From Corallium rubrum (taxonomy: Eukaryota > Cnidaria > Anthozoa > Scleralcyonacea > Coralliidae), in contig OZ036014.1 in the NCBI GenBank assembly GCA_964035015.1, positions 1,545,201 through 1,609,200 on the forward strand: 64,000 nt of DNA, read 5' to 3'. How positions within the stretch are numbered: the stretch's first letter is position 1; each line of letters starts with the position of its first letter. Of the stretch, positions 62,445 to 64,000 are shown in pieces. Both the position numbers and the translations under genes were made by a program. The notes beneath the pieces are model-generated. The model was not told where the DNA came from. It did not search any database and saw only the letters and a program-made list of their open reading frames with translations.

Positions 62445-63305
62445 ATGGACTATGCCGAAAAGGTCGAAAAATTCGAATTCAAGGATGCTAGTCTGGTCAA
62501 AGAATATAGAATTGGGCTGCCGATCTCTGTGGAGGAATACCAAATCGGACAACTTTACGCGGTGGCCGAAGCAAGCATGAAAGAGACCGGTGGTGGGGAT
62601 GGCATCGAAGTTCTTAAGAATGAACCCGTAGAGCATCCTACTTTGGGCAAATGTCAGTTTACTCACAAGGTAGTGCATTTGGAGCAGAAAGTACCGGGTT
62701 TTGTTCGAGCGATTGCCCCATCGGGGTCTTTACAAATCCACGAGATAGCGTGGAATGCCTATCCATTTTGCCGCACTGTATACATGAATCAATACATGAA
62801 GAAAGATTTCTTCATTCGTATCGACACTTGGCATAAACCAGGTAATAAGGATATAGAAAATGTTCACAATTTAGGCCAGGAAGATTTGATCAAAAGAGAG
62901 ATTGTCAATATAGACATCGCAAACGACAAAGTTGAGCCAAGAGACTATAAAGAAGATGAGGACCCGACCAAGTTCAAATCGGAGAAAACAGGTCGTGGTC
63001 CGTTGGGAAAGGATTGGCAGGAAACTCAAAAAGATCCCATCATGACTTGCTATAAATTATACGGTATTAAATTCAAATGGTGGGGACTTCAAGGCAGAGT
63101 TGAACGTATGATAGTTAATAGTGTTTTAAGGCTGTTGACGAATTTCCACCGTCAGTTGTTCTGCTGGTTAGATAAATGGTTTGGGATGACGATTGAAGAT
63201 ATCCGAGCGCTTGAAGACAAGACAAAACAAGATTTGGACGAACAACGATCGAAAGGAAGGGTGCAGGGAATGACAGCGAAAGACGAGAATTCGAAGCAAA
63301 AATAA
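62445..63305 (+). CDS. Class I phosphatidylinositol transfer protein (PITPNA/PITPNB type), single exon
   Basis: Cytosolic START-like lipid exchanger that moves phosphatidylinositol and phosphatidylcholine between membranes. It has 286 residues in one unbroken exon. It aligns along its whole length with class I PITPs: [98 protein letters not shown], and [17 protein letters not shown] (the C-terminal membrane-docking WW motif WW at FKWWG is kept). About 15 extra residues ([15 protein letters not shown]) precede the usual start. The ATG at 62445 lies in a good context (GAAAATGG) and no earlier in-frame ATG was seen. An AATAAA at 63301-63306 overlaps the stop codon; another possible signal lies near 63625. 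The lack of introns contrasts with the neighbouring genes and with most animal PITP genes. Confidence 0.95.
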   Translation: MDYAEKVEKFEFKDASLVKEYRIGLPISVEEYQIGQLYAVAEASMKETGGGDGIEVLKNEPVEHPTLGKCQFTHKVVHLEQKVPGFVRAIAPSGSLQIHEIAWNAYPFCRTVYMNQYMKKDFFIRIDTWHKPGNKDIENVHNLGQEDLIKREIVNIDIANDKVEPRDYKEDEDPTKFKSEKTGRGPLGKDWQETQKDPIMTCYKLYGIKFKWWGLQGRVERMIVNSVLRLLTNFHRQLFCWLDKWFGMTIEDIRALEDKTKQDLDEQRSKGRVQGMTAKDENSKQK

Positions 63306-64000
63306 AACGTCAACACCAGAACTATTTTATTAACGTTTGACATTTGATATCATACGCTTGTTTCGCGCGTCCAGTCTGTCCTTTGGCAATATAAATGTTT
63401 AATATTAACTTAATGTATGTATGCTGCTTCGTTTCGTACATTTGCGAAGAAAATGAGCAATGAATTTTTTTCCCAACGGACACGAATGGACATGTGTACT
63501 CATGTGAAAATAGGTCATAGCTATAGGCCCTAAACAAATTATTGGTACAATTATTAGTAATATTATTAGTGATTTACATGTAATAGATGTATGGCAAATT
63601 GTGGTTTTACAACCTGTACCCACAATAAAAATATGGTACATTATTTGATCAATATTTAAAACTGCAAACCTTAAGGGATACAATATTAAAGTGGTCGTAA
63701 TTCTAGCTGTGTGATACATTTTGGCTTTCTAAATATGTAATTACCAAAAAAAGGTGGAGCCTTTTGGGAATTTTACCAAAAGACCTTCATCAAATGAGAG
63801 GTGTTAATAGCTACTGCACATCTTTTTATGGTATTCCTTTGCAATATCACGTTTGCTAAAATTTCTGCCATGGTTTTCTTGTGTTCAGTCTGACATGCTT
63901 TGAATGCAAGATGACTGAACATTTCAAGACTTTCAATGTTTTTTTATTTTATTTTAAGAGAGTTCAAAGTCCATTTCTACTAATACCATAGAATCCTGAA
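63306..64000. other. PITP 3' flank
   Basis: A/T-rich, with ACAATAAAAATATGG near 63620 as a possible poly(A) signal. CCTTTTGGGAATTTTACCAAAAG (63758-63781) is a small palindrome. No further gene is visible to the window end. Confidence 0.6.

Overview
This window is nuclear DNA from an animal. It is AT-rich, with short exons split by spliceosomal introns, and it is full of microsatellites, minisatellites, SINEs and short inverted-repeat transposons. Six conserved metazoan genes can be read from it. Five are multi-exon and were assembled exon by exon; every intron phase closes. I infer an invertebrate, possibly a non-bilaterian such as a cnidarian or sponge, from the repeat types and the deep but moderate protein similarity. 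The sequence alone does not fix the species.

Layout. 1-16603 (-): KIF14-type kinesin, 5' part of the gene, about 1040 residues over 29 exons, running off the left edge. 17690-20902 (+): mitochondrial thiamine pyrophosphate carrier (SLC25A19), 10 exons, divergent from the kinesin with a 1.1 kb gap. 22349-26589 (+): general transcription factor TFIIB (GTF2B), 10 exons. 28288-47312 (-): the membrane-tethered stress factor ATF6, 17 exons, convergent with TFIIB; its 9.3 kb intron 7 holds a 6.4 kb tandem array. 48073-59557 (-): argininosuccinate synthase (ASS1), 17 exons, in tandem upstream of ATF6. 62445-63305 (+): a class I phosphatidylinositol transfer protein in one uninterrupted exon.

The genes are unrelated housekeeping functions (cytokinesis motor, mitochondrial cofactor import, Pol II initiation, unfolded-protein response, arginine synthesis, lipid transfer). 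I see no operon-like or pathway cluster. What is unusual lies in the non-coding DNA: (i) an array of 2,050-bp units in ATF6 intron 7 with the form E-S-E-S-E-S-E, in which the ~255-bp E segment has 13-bp terminal inverted repeats and caps both ends; (ii) a clear U12-type AT-AC intron in the kinesin; (iii) ASS1 exon 4, squeezed between two transposon insertions, one of whose target duplications overlaps the splice donor; (iv) nested elements whose order of insertion can be read from empty sites; (v) tRNA-headed and 5S-rRNA-headed SINEs that share an internal block; (vi) hammerhead-like ribozyme cores in dispersed repeats. These are read by eye; no search or folding program was run.
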